Source: Brachycybe producta
Lineage: Eukaryota; Arthropoda; Diplopoda; Playtdesmida; Andrognathidae
Direction: 5' to 3'
DNA length: 64,000 nt
Assembly (NCBI GenBank): GCA_036925085.1
Contig: JAUPFP010000090.1
Location: 300,001-364,000 of the forward strand
Part shown: positions 39,701 to 51,900 of the stretch, piece after piece
Numbering within the stretch: position 1 is the stretch's first letter
Layout: every line of letters starts with the position of its first letter
Notes under the pieces: model-generated
What the model was told of the DNA's origin: nothing
What the model saw: the letters and a program-made list of their open reading frames with translations, nothing else
Databases searched by the model: none
Position numbers and translations under genes: made by a program

Positions 39701-42333
39701 CGACTTTTTTTTAATTTTTGTCTTCGTCTTTTTAGTTTCTGTGTGGAGGAGGGTCTCGGAAATTGTTCGTTCAACTTTACAAGAAGTTTCTAGTTTCAAA
39801 GGGGATTGAAACAAAAGAAACTAAAGTTGTAATTGATAATCTTGTTAATAATTTTTAGTTAACTTTATTTCTAATGATGGTTATGACAATGATAAGGTTT
39901 CGAATATGAAAGCTACAGCTTCAAAGAAAGGAACTGCTTCGAACAAAGGAACCGATAATGGACAGAAACGCGAGACGAGATCTAAGATGTTGACCATGAC
40001 GCAACTTATGCGTAATGGTGAAGTCACAGATGAAGGAAGTGATGGAAATGAAATGGTACATTTTTTTTTTGTTATGATTAAGTGCTGATTTATAATGCAA
40101 ATGCACATAATGTAAATATATTTGAAACCGAAGTAAAGATATATCTTAGCAGTTAGGCTGTAAATTACTAATTGTTATCGAGGTGATATAATTGCGGAAC
40201 AATGGTTTCTAAAATAATCTTAAAAATAATGTATGTCTTATAGATAGGCCTAAACATGTTGATTTTGGAACTTTCTGGGTTATTTTACATCTCAGTAGCA
40301 GTGGCATAGCTAGGTTTCGTTGCACCCGCCACCCCTTAAAACATTGCGCCTTCTTTGCACCCCAAAAATGTGACTTCCAAACCTCCTGCGCCCCCTTCCC
40401 CGTTACAGTTGCGGGGCTGTGGGTTCCCAGCTAATGCCCCTGTTTGGTAGCAACAACACTAAAGAGAAATTAAAATTGTGTTAGACTTTAAAACGGTTGA
40501 TATATTTCAAAATAAACTTTTTCCGGACACAGATAATCTAAATATATAATTTTTTTCTTTGACTTCCATTGTCATATTTTTTCGCATTTGTCGTTAAGGT
40601 GAGTGGTATGGAATGTCTCGAAGCCGTAAACGATCAACTGGTGTTAGTTCGATCATTGCAAAGAGACGGTTATGCGTTGGGTATTCTGAAGACAATTTAC
40701 GAGTTCAAACCGCGCTTCATCATAGTATACGATGCCGATATGACCTTTGTTCGTCAGATAGAGGTGAAAATAGCCTTTTTCTTGTTCTTCCATAACTTTT
40801 TATTAATGGAATTAACTTTTCAGGTTTACAAAGCAACAAACAGTGACATTCCAGTTGTCGTTTACTTTCTATTCTACGAAGGTTCTGCAGAAGAACAGTT
40901 ATACCTGAACGTATTACGGCGAGAGAAAGAAGCGTTTGAAATGCTCATACGAACAAAAGCCGTTTGTTTAATCTCTTTCTTTGTTATCTCGTTCAGGAGT
41001 GGTTTCATTTTGTAATATGTGTATAATCTTTAGAATATGGTCATTCCCGAGGGTCAGGACGGTCGCAGTGAAGGAGCTGGAAACGTTTTACTGGATAGAG
41101 ATTGCAGAAAAGCGAGCGAGACTGTAAACTCGACTGATAGTTATAATACTCGTAGAGGAGGAGGAGCGTCGGAAGACCAACACAGCAGTGTTCGACAGAA
41201 GGTGTAACTTGTGATGCTAATTGATCGTTGTTAATTAAGTTGGTTTTAAGAATCAGCCCTTCAATAAAAAACAGGTTAAACGAGACAGATGATTTATTTT
41301 ATATAGATTATTGTAGATATGAGAGAATTTCGTAGCGAACTTCCATGTTTGATTCATGCTCGCGGTATCGACGTCGAACCCGTCACTTTGGAAGTTGGAG
41401 ATTACATCCTAACTCCGGATATCTGTGTCGAACGGAAGAGTGTGGAAGATCTCATCGGATCGTTAAACAGTGGTCGTCTCTATAATCAAGCCACTGCAAT
41501 GTGTCGCTACTACGAGAAACCGATGTTATTAATCGAGTTTGATTTGGAGAAACCGTTTTCTTTGCAAGTAAGGTCTTTTACGTTCTTTACTAATTTGCAA
41601 GTTGTGCGATTTCATTTTTAATCGTTACGTTTTAATTCATTACTAAGGGGAAATACTCAAGTTCGAATGAAATATCTGCACACGATTTTCAATCAAAGTT
41701 GTTGCTGCTGACGATGCATTTTCCAAAGTTAAAGATCTTGTGGTGTTCGAGTCCGTATGCTACTGCCGAGATTTTCAAAGAGATCAAGGTATAGAATTTT
41801 AGGTTTTCTAGTTTTTAAAACAAATGCATATTTCTCTTCATTTTGCTCTCCTGTAAGAAAGAATAATCAGACATAAAAAATGAAAAAAAATTACAAAGGA
41901 AATGTTTTTTTAATAGGCTGGCAAAGAACAACCAAGTGCAGCTAAAGCCATTTCAATTGCGGAACGATTTTCAAGTGAAATGGGAATGGAAATTAGTAAA
42001 GAAAAATATAACGCAGCACCAAAGGTACTAATTTAAACAGTTCAGTTTTATTTTTTTCTTGTTGTTTCATTGAATTTATTGTTTATGTAGGATTTTTTGC
42101 TTTTATTGCCGGGTGTCGACACAAAAAATTGTCGTACTCTGATGAATAACACGGGCAGTTTGACCGAATTGTCGAATAACTGGTCTCAGGATCAAATCAA
42201 AGAGTTACTCGTTAATTCGACTTCGTCGAAATTACTATGGGAAAGTATTCATAAACCTTTGCAACAAGCCGGATCTTCTTCTGAAAGAAGTAATTTCAGA
42301 GGAAAATATACAGGGAAATGGAAAAGACCTTAA
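36777..42333 (+). CDS. ERCC4: DNA repair endonuclease XPF
   Basis: XPF is the catalytic subunit of the XPF-ERCC1 structure-specific endonuclease, which cuts 5' of lesions in nucleotide excision repair and acts in crosslink repair. Nineteen exons join in phase to 902 codons (human 916): 36777-36844, 37406-37502, 37714-37796, 37863-37985, 38051-38108, 38178-38330, 38404-38517, 38980-39128, 39202-39434, 39510-39664, 39736-39828, 39897-40055, 40599-40763, 40824-40961, 41034-41201, 41307-41567, 41648-41788, 41917-42024, 42091-42333. The N-terminal helicase-like half is inactive in the family ([34 protein letters not shown]). The nuclease core has GDY (683-685) and the catalytic ERKxxxD motif (ERKSVED, 694-700). 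The C-terminus has helix-hairpin-helix residues ([14 protein letters not shown]), the expected ERCC1 contact. Catalytic residues are intact. Confidence 0.97.
36845..37405. repeat. XPF intron 1 with a perfect 19-bp inverted repeat
   Basis: Bases 36994-37012 (TGCCGTACCATGCAAGCGT) and 37029-37047 are exact reverse complements with a 16-base loop. A second smaller pair (GCGTAAC and GTTACGC) lies just to the left. The segment probably derives from an inserted element. The rest of the intron shows nothing else. Confidence 0.75.
38518..38979. mobile_element. Family D and FB fragments in XPF intron 7
   Basis: An FB fragment at about 38580-38660 (AAAGTGTTTTAGGAACTAGA) is followed by a family D element at about 38695-38885. 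The latter contains AAACCGACCACTCGA and ATCTCGACCACTAAAAAAG, which match 53590-53660 in the opposite orientation. An acceptor-like site creates a false exon inside this element (see rejected items). Confidence 0.6.
40299..40442. mobile_element. Short hAT-like MITE in XPF intron 12
   Basis: It starts CAGTGGCATAGCTAGGTTTC, and its right end reverse complements to CAGGGGCATTAGCTGGGAAC, giving clear inverted ends. Flanking octamers agree at 5 of 8 positions, so the target duplication is degenerate. It shares its left end and internal CCTCCTGCGCC with 17122-17436. Confidence 0.7.
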
Positions 42334-42427
42334 ATTATTTTTTGATTGAATTTATAATATTTTATAGTAAGCCTATTTATAATTTAATTATAAATACTCT
42401 CGGTTCAAGTTGTTTTGTAAAATTGTA

Positions 42428-42433
42428 AATAAA
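42428..42433 (+). terminator. Poly(A) signal of XPF
   Basis: AATAAA about 95 bases after the XPF stop. Confidence 0.6.
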
Positions 42434-42967
42434 TAAGTTGAGTTTTCAGTATTTTTTTTAATTAATTTTTATTTGTATCAATATGACGTTTATTGTATAA
42501 TTATTCTAATTATGCGTATTTTTTGCAAAATTATAATATATGCAAATTTTGCATATATGCAAATCGCGGTTGAAGCACGGCGGCGATTAGTGTTAGCGAC
42601 TATATTAGAGAAAGGGTTGTTTCTAAAATGTGATTCTTACTTTAGTATATAAAACGGAAAAAATATCCCAATATTTTCTTATTTTAGAATAATGTAACAC
42701 TTTAGTTCACGGAATTTTGTTTTGAATGTCTATAAATAATGATTAATTATTCTACTTATCTAATTCGATGTCAGTTCGTAAACGGAGCTTCCGTTGACAA
42801 CAGTATCACCATTTAGTAAAATCCATTAAAATGTAAAGCGCGGTTGTTGATCAGTAGCCAATCAGAACGAAGAAAATTGTGCCGCCATCTTCCTTTCATA
42901 CGATAATTTTAAAGTCTACTTGTCTGTTGAGAAATTTAATGTTTTTAACGGATTTTCTACAAAAAGA
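42434..42967 (+). promoter_or_regulatory. NUP153 promoter with CCAAT and YY1-like motifs
   Basis: AGCCAATCAG (42856-42865) is a CCAAT box. GCCGCCATCTT (42881-42891) is the reverse complement of the YY1 consensus often found near starts of animal housekeeping genes. Both lie within 112 bases of the NUP153 ATG. XPF ends only 634 bp upstream of that ATG. Confidence 0.55.
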
Positions 42968-45900
42968 ATGACCAGTGAAGGAGGCGGAAAGTTCAAGCAG
43001 AAGAGGAATCGTAATACGAAACCTTACGAACGTCCTAAGGTTAGTAAAATGTTGGTTACAAGAGGCGACGGCGGCGTGTTTCCGTTGCCGTTTACCCTCT
43101 TCTTTCTGCCTCCCCCTCCACACTTTTGTATCTTCGATGCAACTAGAGAAGAAGACTCCTCTCGAGTTTTATTCGTTGAAAACACGCATAAAATGAACCA
43201 TCACGGTTCCCCTTAAGCATTCCGCAGATAGAAGGGGTGTGAAAACGTTGAAAACTTAAGAATTCGAACGAGATTTGGCCAAAAAAAAGGGCTTCTAAAT
43301 GGGTCATTTGAGTTGATTTTAATTGAACTCGTGGTTTTTTAGGCCTACTTTAAGAATCGTATCGATATATTATCGATAATTTATCATCATGGCGTCCATT
43401 TTTATTTTAGGTCAATTTTCAGCTTTTCGCTCGGTTTTTTTTTGCGTTTTTCGCACTGACGATCTCATATTTTGCTGAAATTCTTAATTTTATATAGAAT
43501 AAATGTTATTGGTGTATCTTTTAGTGAAGAAGAACATTTAAAATGTTCGGATGTGCGTTGAATATTTGAAAATCGATTTCCTTTTTGTCTTTTGTGACCT
43601 CATTTTGGTGATTTTTTCCCCCCCGTCATTTTTATCACCCATTTATTTTAAAATAATATCGCATAATAATATATTGCAAGATTTCAGGCGATATTTTGCG
43701 TCTTTCGCGAGTTTTCTGCGAATTTATAGCTATTCCTACAATTTTTTTTTGCAGATTTCTTGACTTTCTTGAGAAATTAAAAATACCCATAAATTGCACT
43801 GAAACAGTTTTAACGGATATCAAGTCGAAAATAAAACGTTTTCCGCTTTCTTTTGAACTAAATGTTTGACATAGAAAGCCTGAATTGTTAAATTTCTAAT
43901 TTTGAAAAGAATTCTTGCAGATTTTCAAATTTTTGAATAATAAAAATACAAATAAATTACACTAAAACAGAGTTTTAACGCATATGAAGTCAAGAATAAA
44001 ACGTTTTCAGCTTTCTTTTGAGCTAAATATTTGAAATAGAAAGCTTAATTTGTTAAATTTGTAATTTGAAACCAATTTCTTTGCAGGAGAGTTTATAAAA
44101 AAAACTACTAAAGAGAAAGAGAAATAAAAAATGCCGTTACTTTAATTTATTTTTGTTTCTTTCTGTTGGTTTCAGTCGATTCTTAACCGCGTTGGTGATG
44201 TCGTCCGTAATGTTCTCACTCCATCTTCGTGGGTACCTAGTTTAGTTTCGTGGAGTCGGGGTGACGTAGAGGAGGTAGAAGTTGAAGAAACAACATCGTC
44301 GGTTGGCGGAGCATCAACGACGAATCATTCTTCTTCATCATTACTTCAGAATCCATCTCAAATCAAGGTCGTAGCCACTTCGCGTTGTTCTCTTAACTCT
44401 TTACCCGGTCCATCCGGTGTTACGACATCGAGAGCGAATAACAACAACGAGAACCACAATAAAAAGACACAGAAACACAGAATTCCTTTGGAGAGTAGAG
44501 TAGAATCGAATTCTAGTTCGTCGTCTTTTTGGAATCCTGCGTCAGAAGAACGGCACGAAACGATTTCTTCACGTTTAGATGATCACGGATTCGATATTGT
44601 TGCTGGACCGAGCACTAGTACACCTTTTGTTTCGCCAAATCCGGTTCCTTTCTCGAGAGAATCTTCTTTTCCTACGAGACGTAACGTCGAGAGGACGAAC
44701 GGAAGAGCGTCGTTACAACCGCCGCCACCGTCGTCAAGAAATGTTTATGCCAAATTAAGAGATATTGGCAAGTTGTCAAATGAGGATGTGTCACATGACG
44801 AACAACGAACGACGGAAAGACGAGAGATAGAGAATTCGGCTAATTTAGGTTCTCGGCTCGTTTGTTATTATTTCTCTCCATTTTTTTTCTTGTGAATTAA
44901 CAATTTCCAAATGGATTTTTAATCTACTTTTTAGCTGGTGGTAACGACAGTCATTCGGAGTGTAGCGAAGAGTCGGTTTCTACGAGTGGATGTTCCTCGA
45001 TGGTTCCTCATCCAGATAAACGAGAATATCAAAAGGATGTTCTCGATATTAACAACAAATCGGGAATTCAACGGTTGCCTTCAGATGATCAGATGGGTTT
45101 CGATAGACGGAATAACGATTCTATCAACTTTGAAGGGACTAGAAGTGTTTTCGGTTTGTTGTTTTCGGGGGGGGGGGGGGGGGGGGGGTTTCAGTCTAAA
45201 ACACGGAAACGCAGCAAAACAATTGTTTGAAGAATTGGAAAGTATTTTAAGAATATCAATCTTGATGGAAATTAATTAAAAAGTAAAGAATGACGTAAAA
45301 AGAAAGAGAAAAAAAACGCAGAAACACGCGATTATTTTTTTTTTTTCCGGTGCCATTTAAAAGCTTTTTAGTGGGGGGGGGGGGGGGGGTTTCTCCTGCG
45401 ATTATTAAATGTTTTTTTGTTTTTTTTTGCAACAAAATAAGGTATATAAACAGCTGATTCTCAAACTCTTAAGTTATTTTACGTTTTCAGAAGAGCAACA
45501 CTTAAAGAGCAGTTGAAATTGTGTTATAAACTAGAAAGGTTGCTGAAGTATATTCTTGTTGATATCTTTCAAACTTGACACAGTAAGCTTATTTTGAAAA
45601 ATTATCAACGTGAAAATACCCGTAAATTCATTTAGCTACCCTTCTCGTTTCTAAAATACTCAATTTCTTCTCACTATTGCTCCTGAAACTTAAAATGACC
45701 GGAGTGTGATTAAGCTGTTTTTACGGAGGAAAAATTGAAAGTGTTTTAGAAACTAGAAGAATAAATGATTCACTTAGGATAGTATTTTCATGTTGATATC
45801 TTTCAAACTGATATAAAAAGTTTATTTTGAAAGATATCAACATAAAAATATTGTTGATTGATTGAGCTACCCTCTTCTAGTTCTAAATCATTTAAAAGTT

Positions 45901-48900
45901 TCTCATAATTTGACTACTAGAAGAAAGAAATAACCAGACTTCGAAGTGGTGTTTACACTTTAAAACTTCCTTAAATATTTTTCCGTGTGTTTTTGTGCGT
46001 TACCGTGTTTTAGTTTGACCCAAATATTTTTGTTCTTCTTTTTTAAAATAAATTTATTTTAAATATGTTTTTTAACGTTTTCAGATCGTTCGATCGGACT
46101 TTCGAATTCATTTTTGTTTTCGGAGAGAAGTCAGAGTCAAATTTCTAAACCTCAACCTCCGCCGCCTTCGAACAGGCCGCAGTTCAACTCCTTCTTATTC
46201 GGATCGCCAGTATGGGTACGTTAGTTTACAAAAGGTAAGGTCGCTTTTTTATCAGAGTTTTTATTTGAATCGTCTTGTTTTGATTGTTTCAGTCTGAGAA
46301 AACGTCGCCGAAAGACAATGATTCTTTACAGTCGACGCCTTATTCCAATAAGGCATCTTATGGATTCGGATCCTCGTATCGTAGAGCTCGACTCAACGCT
46401 ACCAATCCATACAGTGTACGTTTAGTTTCTGTTTTACGTTGTTTGTTCTAAATTTTGATGATTTAAGTTGACTTTTTCAACAGTTGATTATACTCGAACT
46501 ATTACTTTTTTGCGTTTTAGAAGAACTACACTAAGAAGAAATTGAAAGTGTCTTAGAAACTAGAAGAATAAATGATTCACTTAGGAGTATTTTTAATGTG
46601 CGCATCTTTTAACAAACTTTTAATGGACAAAAAATTGAAAATAATTCGTCTTCTTGTGGAGAAGAACCTGAGTTTGATCATTTTCATATGCAATACTGAG
46701 AAGAAATTGAAAGTATCGTAGAAACTAGAAGAGTAAATCAGTCACTTCGGAGTATTTTCGTGTTCACAGCATTAAAACTAATTTTTTACAGAAAAATAAT
46801 TGAAAAGAAATCGTCTTCTTGTCGAGAAAAACCTTAGTTTGGGCATTTTCATTAGCAGAACTAACAATTTGAAAGTGTCTTAGAAACTGGTAGAGTAAAA
46901 AAATTCGCTTTAAGCATATTTTCATTGAAAGTAAATTAGTTTTCATGTGTAATCCAGAATATTTAAGATTATGAGTAATTAATTGCCTTTTTGAAACTTA
47001 AACATAATTTTTTCTGTCTTGTCTTTTTTCTTTAAAAAGGTTTCATCTTCTGCTCAACGTCACATCAGAGTGAAGACGGCGAAGAACGCTGAATTAGATG
47101 TAATGAGCACGACGGCGAAGAGGATACTAGAAACATTAGAAAAAATGTCAACTCCGATCACGGTAACCCGTTTTCGTCTTTCGTGAATCATAAACTTTGC
47201 TTTTTTGTTGTTTAAAGAATTAATCAGAGACAAAAATGTTGTTCGTTTTTTTCAATAGGATGCCAAAAGGATTCCTTCTTTGAAACAGGATCCCGTTCAA
47301 GATACACCACTCACTTTTACGGTAACTTTTAAGCTCGTTGAAAAACCAGACCTTTTTGTTTAAGTGGTTTTTTATTTCCTTGTTCTCAGGCGTCTGCCTA
47401 TAGGAGGCGGCCGAACCTGTCAATGAAGAACAATGGTCCGAACATCACTAGAATCGAGGTATTTTTCTTTTTTTTGTTGTTGTTTTACTGATGTGTTTGT
47501 TGAATCTCGATAATCGTGATGACTTTTTTTCTCTCTTCTTGATAGGCCACCAATAAAACTACACCACCTGTTGGACCTCCAGTGAGTAAATTAATGACGT
47601 CGGGGTCTGCCGCAGTCACTCGTACCTACCTCAGAAATGTTGATTTGGAACCGTCAAAAGTGATGATGATAACTGTGGTTTTCGTTTTTTCTATGTGCGT
47701 TCAAACTAACTCATATTATTTTTTCAATTAAAAGGTCATCAATGCCGTGACAAAACCTATGGAATCGGCCTCGAAACCACCTGCTCACAGGTTTGTAGTT
47801 GCATCCAAGTTTCATTTATCTATCGTGAATCGTCAGTCAGTCAATTTGCGCAGACTATTTACATGTACGAAGTTAGCAGAAATTCTTTTTTATACAAATC
47901 CAAAGATTGTTAGAAACTAGAAAATTTTTTAGGAAAAAAATTCAAAGTTTGTTAGAAACTAGATTTTTTAAGAAAAAATTTCAAATTTTTTTAAAAACGA
48001 GACGTTTTTTTAAGAAAGCAAAATTCAAAGTTTGTTAAAAACGACGATTTTTTCAGACAAAAATTCCATTTTAGAAACTAGACTTTTTAAGAAAAAATTT
48101 AAACTTTGTAAGAAACTAGAAGATTTTTTAAGACAAAAGTTTTCGTGAATTTATGTTGTTATTGCTCGTTTTTTTTTACCAGACAAAATGTCACAAGCGT
48201 TAATTTTTAGATAATCTCTAACGTCACAAGCTTCAAGTTAAGAGTGCTGCGATTGTTATATCTAATAAACTTCAATATTTTCTCTAAATTTATTTTTAAG
48301 AAAAAAATTTAGTCTTCTACCGTTGTTAAATTGTCGTTGATCTACCTGATCCAATTGCCACTTTTTAATAGTTTTATAACGTTTAGGGCGGAGATTCAAA
48401 CGAAAGCGGGTGGTAAAATGAAAGTTCAACATCGCTCGGGTCTTCACTACTCAAAATCGAATGGGAGTAACGACGTACGTTAAAAACGATTATTTATAAA
48501 ATGGAGCGGGAAATTTTTAATATTTTTAATAATTCGGATGTGTGATCTTTGTGTTTGTGTAGATTTTAGATGGTCCCAATCTGCCATCCATCCCGCTGCC
48601 CATCCAGAATCTTCCAAAGTTTAATTTTTTCGGAAATAGTTCAACAAGTGATTCTTCGACAACTTCAGTCGCTCCTAAAAAGGTTGATCCCGTCGATCAT
48701 TCCGTGAAACCTTCTAGTTCTAACACTTCTGAAGAACCAACTTCTGACGTATCGTCTAAGTTCAAGTTTTCGTCGCCAATCGTCAAGCAGGCCATCGATT
48801 CTGCTTTGGATAATTTAAGAAAACAGGTTTCTCGAAAGTTTAAAAATTGAGCGATAAACAAAACTAATTTATTGAATGTTTTGTGTATTTTGTTACAGAA

Positions 48901-51900
48901 CGTAACAAATTTCACCTTCAGTTCACCGATCTCGGTTAAAGATGTGGTTTCAAATGGAAAAGATCCTTGTGAACCCACTCTGCAGGCGATTGATAAAGAC
49001 CCTGTTCCAGTGGTTGTCGTCACTTCGCCGGCAACAGCACCAACGTTTACTTTCAAGGCGCCAACGACAACAAAACCCGTTCTGAAAATGAAACCCAGTC
49101 CTGAAAAGAAGGATAAAAGCGACGAGGAGGAACCTTCGAAGCCGAGTATGTCATCTTTCAAATTAAAAAATTAACTTAGATGTTGTCTCACTGTATTTTT
49201 ATTAACTTGTAGCTGCGGGAATCGGCGTAGCCTCACAATTAAAAACTGGAAGTGTTATGGACATTCTTGGAAAGAAAAGTTTGACAGAAAAACCTAGCAG
49301 TACAGTTGGAAAAATTGATTCCACAAAGTCTTCGAACACATCTGCAACGTTTTCGAGTATGTCAAATTGAATTGAAGGATCGCCACTTTATTTTTTTTAC
49401 TTATAACAATTTATTTTACTATTTTAGGTTTTGTCGATAAGTTTAAAATGGTTCCCGGTAGTTGGGAATGTCCGGTTTGTATGGTGAATAATAACGAGAG
49501 CACACAAAAATGTGTCGCATGTGATAAAAAGAAGCCAATAGCAAAAGGTAACAACAGCAACGTTCCAACAATCGCAATTACGCCACCGGCGTCGACCTCA
49601 TCTACTTTAGAAGGATTTGGAGATCAGTTTCGCTCTCAGACTGAGGGTACCTGGGAATGCCCCACTTGCCTTTTAAGGGTTAGCGAAAACCTCACCAAGT
49701 GCATGTCTTGCGAGACTGCAAAACCCAAAGCTGTATCGACATCCAAAGTATCGTGGGCTGCGGAAAGTAAACAAGCAACAACGGGAATGTGGGAGTGTGA
49801 TATATGTATGGTTAGAAATTCAGCCGATGTGCCTAAGTGCATTGCTTGTGAAAGCAATAAACCCGGTACGGTTGCCGTTTCTGCACCGGGTAGGTGGAAC
49901 TTTTAATAAGTTTCTAGACTTGTCTAGGTCTGTACGGTTATAATTAACAGCAATTAACGACGGTTATTACCATCCAGTAACAAAGCGTTAGAGGAGTTCG
50001 GAAACTGTCACTTTGCACGAAAATGTGTAAATAATTCAGAACCATCTTTTTTATTCGAATTCTGATTATCCAGTTCTTCAGGAACAAAATGAAGTGAAAC
50101 TAGAAGGTGTTTTAGAAACTAGGAAGGTTTTGCTCAATCACTTAAGAATATTTTCATGTTGATATCTTTCAAAATAATCTTTTTCCTACACATAATTAAA
50201 AAAATCGTCTATTTCAATTTGGTTGCTTTTCAAACTTACATAAAAAAGTGATTAAGCTACACTACCCCTTCTAGTTTCTAAAACACTTTTAAGTTTCTCT
50301 TCATTTTGCACCTGAAAGACAGAATAACTAGATTTCAAGAAGCGTTTACACTTTAAAACTTGTCTACCAATTTCATAAGTTTTATAATTTAACCACAGCC
50401 ACATTTGTAACTATTCCTAAGTTCCTAACCAATTATGAGTTTATGGTTAACCGGTTGAAATTGTCATAACCGTGCATATCTCTGGTCGTAAAATTTTAAC
50501 CGTTCTTTTATTGTGTTCATTAAGTTTCATTTTTTTTTTTTCTAGGTTCTTTTAAGTTTGGTTTCACAGGAGCAGGCGTGAGTAACACGAGTGGTTCTGC
50601 TCCATTTAAATTTGGAATTTCATCGACGGCGACGACAACGACCACATCGACGACGACAGCCGTGTCGAGCAGTCTTTTTTCAACTGCCGCTGCTACGACA
50701 ACGGCGACGACGACTACTACGTCGACTTTTAAGTTTGGTCTGCCTTCAACTGTACAGACAACCATAAAAACAGCAGCGACAACCACATCACCTCCCACTT
50801 TTTCTTTTGGACTTGCAAAAACTAATTCCGAACTTTCAGTTACCAACAACAGTACAAGCGTTACGTCTTCTCCAACGGTGTCGCTTGCATTTGGGAATTC
50901 GGTTACGTCGAAAGTCAACGTTGTTCCAACGATAGATTCAAGCGAGTCGTCGAAAATCGTTCGTAAAGAAGAATCCGCTGCGACGACGACAACTGATGAA
51001 AAGCAGCAGAGTAGTTGGAATACCCCTACGTTTACGTTCGGAGTCAACAAGGCCAGTTCTGTGGAAGCTTCCGAGGCATCGGTCGTTTCTACTTCTTCTT
51101 CGACGTCGGCCGTTGTTCCTTCCGACCAAACGGCGCAGAGTCAAAGTATTAAAGCGAAAAATAACAGAAGTTTACAGATGTTTAAAATTTTAACATTTTG
51201 TTTTACAGCGTATTCATTTGGAAGTGCAAAACCTGCAACGGAAAGTGCTGGTGGTTTTACTTTTGGAAGTTCTTTGCGGACAGCGGCACTTCCTTCTTCT
51301 ACAACAGCCGCCGCCGCTTCGTCTGCGCCTTTGTCTTCGGGAGGTTTTAGTTTCAAATTTGGTTCGAGTGATGCGAAGAAAGATTCTCAGTCACAGCTAC
51401 CACCACCACCACCTGCATCATCGGCAACGTTACAACCACCACCAGTGTTCAGTTTTGGAGGCGCTGCTAGTTCTGATTCTAAGAATAATGCACTAACTAC
51501 AGTAATTCCCGTCGCTGTACCCACCTCAACTAATGCTCTAGCTTCTCAGGCGTTGTCATCCGGTGGCGGATTTCAATTTAAATTTGGTTCATCCGTCGCG
51601 AAGAAACGAGAAGCAGAATCAGATAGTGACGTTACCTCCAAGAAAATAGGCGTCGCATCGTCAACGTCAAGTAATTTCTTGTTCTGAATTACAGGGGAAA
51701 CAGTTTAACACAAAATAAAATGGACCGGAATATTTTTTTTCAGGGTTAATTTAGTTGTAAACGCCTCTCAAAGTCTGGTTATTTTATGTTTAAGGAGCAA
51801 ATTTAAAAGAACTTGAAAGTGTTTTAGAAACTGTAAGCGCAGCTCAATCACTTAGGGTATTTCATGTTGATATCGTTCGAAATAAGCTTTTTTATGCGAG

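Noticed and set aside
47900-48140. Regularly spaced repeats that could suggest a CRISPR array
   Set aside because: The units are diverged, have no unique spacers, and lie in an intron of an animal gene.
50520-51050. 176-codon minus-strand Val-rich frame
   Set aside because: It is the antisense shadow of the Thr-rich FG region of NUP153.
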